A program made the position numbers and the translations under genes. Positions 62,997 to 64,000 of a stretch of DNA of 64,000 bases are shown here, piece by piece. Within the stretch, counting starts at the first letter, position 1, and the number at the start of each line of letters is the position of its first letter. The notes under the pieces are model-generated. The model was given only the letters and a program-made list of their open reading frames with translations. It did not search any database and had not been told where the DNA came from. This DNA is from Vibrio maritimus (GTDB lineage Bacteria; Pseudomonadota; Gammaproteobacteria; Enterobacterales; Vibrionaceae). The DNA is taken from assembly GCA_003263775.1 (NCBI GenBank), contig JYJJ01000004.1, positions 1 to 64,000 on the forward strand, read 5' to 3'.

Positions 62997-63863
62997 ATGC
63001 TTTTAGAAGGTATTGAAACACTGCTAGTGCTTGCTCAAGAAAAAACCATGGGACGTACCGGTAGTCGTCTCTATATCAGCCAGTCTGCGGTCAGCAAGCG
63101 CATTGCCAATCTAGAAAAGAAGCTCGGTAAAACCTTAATTGAACCCGAAGGAAGGCAGATACGTCTGACGCCAGAGGCAGAAGCGCTCATTGCTCGGGTT
63201 GGCCCCAGTTTGAATGAGCTGCGCGGTTTAATTGCGGAAGAGCAGCAGGTCGAAACACACTCAATATTGAGACTCGATTGCTCAGAAACGTTAGTGGCAG
63301 GCTACTTGAGTGATGTGATGCCGCAGCTACTTACCAAAGACAACTATCTTACCGTCACCACTAACCACACGCCACGTATCATCGAGCATGTCAAATCTGG
63401 TGAAGCGGCGCTGGGTCTGTGCGCCGGTCATTTAAACTCGAGACTTGGATTAGTAACGACGCATCTTTTTGATGAGCCATTTAAGGTGGTAAGCAAACAG
63501 CCTTTAAGCGAACCGCCGACGAGCCTTATCACCAACGACCTCAACAACCCGGCGAATACGTACCAAGCTGGATTGCTGCAACAAGCGGGAATAACGCCAA
63601 GCATGCAGATGGACTCGTATACTGCGGCGGCCCAGCTCGCTATCCGAGGTGTGGCACCAGCACTCGTGCCGTTATCTATCATCAAAACCTTGCACATAAG
63701 CGAGTCACTGTGCTTTGACTTTGATTTCCTGACTACCTTAACGCGCCCAGTTCATGTGATATACCGGCCAAGTGCCCTCAAGCAATCGCGCCTTAAAACA
63801 GTAATTGAAACCATTGAGGATGCTGTTCCCAAAGTAGCTTTAATGCCATCACCATCGACATAA
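62997..63863 (+). CDS. LysR-family transcriptional regulator
   Basis: 288 residues. The N-terminal helix-turn-helix is LYISQSAVSKRIANLEKKLGK (about residues 25-45), and the C-terminal part is a periplasmic-binding-like effector domain. The start ATG is at 62997. Its 3' end overlaps the convergent permease gene by 71 bp. The usual LysR target would be a divergent neighbour, but the upstream gene modF points the same way, so the target is unclear. Confidence 0.87.
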   Translation: MLLEGIETLLVLAQEKTMGRTGSRLYISQSAVSKRIANLEKKLGKTLIEPEGRQIRLTPEAEALIARVGPSLNELRGLIAEEQQVETHSILRLDCSETLVAGYLSDVMPQLLTKDNYLTVTTNHTPRIIEHVKSGEAALGLCAGHLNSRLGLVTTHLFDEPFKVVSKQPLSEPPTSLITNDLNNPANTYQAGLLQQAGITPSMQMDSYTAAAQLAIRGVAPALVPLSIIKTLHISESLCFDFDFLTTLTRPVHVIYRPSALKQSRLKTVIETIEDAVPKVALMPSPST

Positions 63864-64000
63864 TCACCACCAGCGGTCGAATAAACTTCTTCCCTTTAGA
63901 CACAACAACTTTGGCTCCCATACGTGCGCCTAAAAAGCCACCCGCCGCCATCACTAGACCTATCTCCCATACTGGTAGCCCGGCAATGATAAAGAAAATT
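63793..64000 (-). CDS. yfcA: 3' end of a TauE/SafE-family permease (YfcA-like), truncated by the window
   Basis: The last 68 codons of a membrane protein lie on the minus strand. GLVMAAGGFLGARMGAKVVV, then KGKKFIRPLVVIMSMVMALK and LLWEQHPQW, match the C-terminal repeat of E. coli YfcA, a sulfite-exporter (TSUP) family member. The stop TAA is at 63793-63795, so the end overlaps the LysR gene by 71 bp in convergent orientation. The N-terminal part lies beyond position 64000. Confidence 0.8.
   Translation of the reverse strand, partial: IFFIIAGLPVWEIGLVMAAGGFLGARMGAKVVVSKGKKFIRPLVVIMSMVMALKLLWEQHPQWFQLLF

Overview
The window is core chromosome of a Vibrio species (genus-level call). Protein sequences and gene neighbourhoods are those of Vibrionaceae: clpB next to an rRNA operon, followed by pgeF, rluD, bamD, raiA and pheLA; a trpR-slt-ettA block; the BtsS/BtsR kinase pair beside nagZ-anmK-murQ; and thrLABC, arcA, arcB and two glutamate synthase operons in a row. 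No phage, insertion sequence, CRISPR array, tRNA or rRNA body was found. The exact species cannot be read from the sequence.

Layout. 1-5500: an rrn-type promoter reading off the left edge, then clpB (heat-shock promoter), pgeF-rluD and divergent bamD. 5.5-18.5 kb: an MltF-like transglycosylase, CRP-controlled raiA, the pheL-pheA attenuation unit, an OmpA-like lipoprotein, yjjX, trpR, slt, ettA, an M23 peptidase and the aroF-tyrA operon under TyrR boxes. 18.5-26.4 kb: btsS-btsR, peptidoglycan-recycling genes nagZ, anmK and murQ, and a CstA/BtsT-family transporter preceded by a phased array of BtsR-like repeats. 26.5-33 kb: the most accessory-looking part, with a TetR regulator, an amino-acid/polyamine-type permease behind a perfect FNR site, a GNAT, a putrescine-carbamoyltransferase-like enzyme divergent from carbamate kinase, and an arylamine N-acetyltransferase. 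33-44.6 kb: thrLABC, a small outer-membrane protein, an RraA-like protein, arcA (perfect FNR site), a lipoprotein, arcB and yhcC. 44.6-57.4 kb: two unlike gltBD operons in tandem, the first behind a long hairpin-rich leader. 57.5-64 kb: a DUF1499 lipoprotein, mtnN, cbiB, btuF, yadS, modF, a LysR regulator and the 3' end of a TauE/SafE permease.

How the genes fit together. Aromatic amino-acid synthesis is controlled in three ways within 11 kb: a Phe attenuator, TrpR and TyrR boxes. Oxygen-responsive control links arcA, arcB and the FNR-marked permease. Pyruvate sensing (BtsSR) is probably linked to the nearby transporter through the repeat array. Cell-wall turnover is represented by two lytic transglycosylases, NagZ, AnmK, MurQ and an M23 peptidase.

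Caution on quality: 18 genes that are normally intact carry about 23 single-base indels, mostly one-base deletions, each restoring the conserved protein when corrected. I treat them as probable sequence errors. Those genes are annotated as full-length CDS with the break noted.
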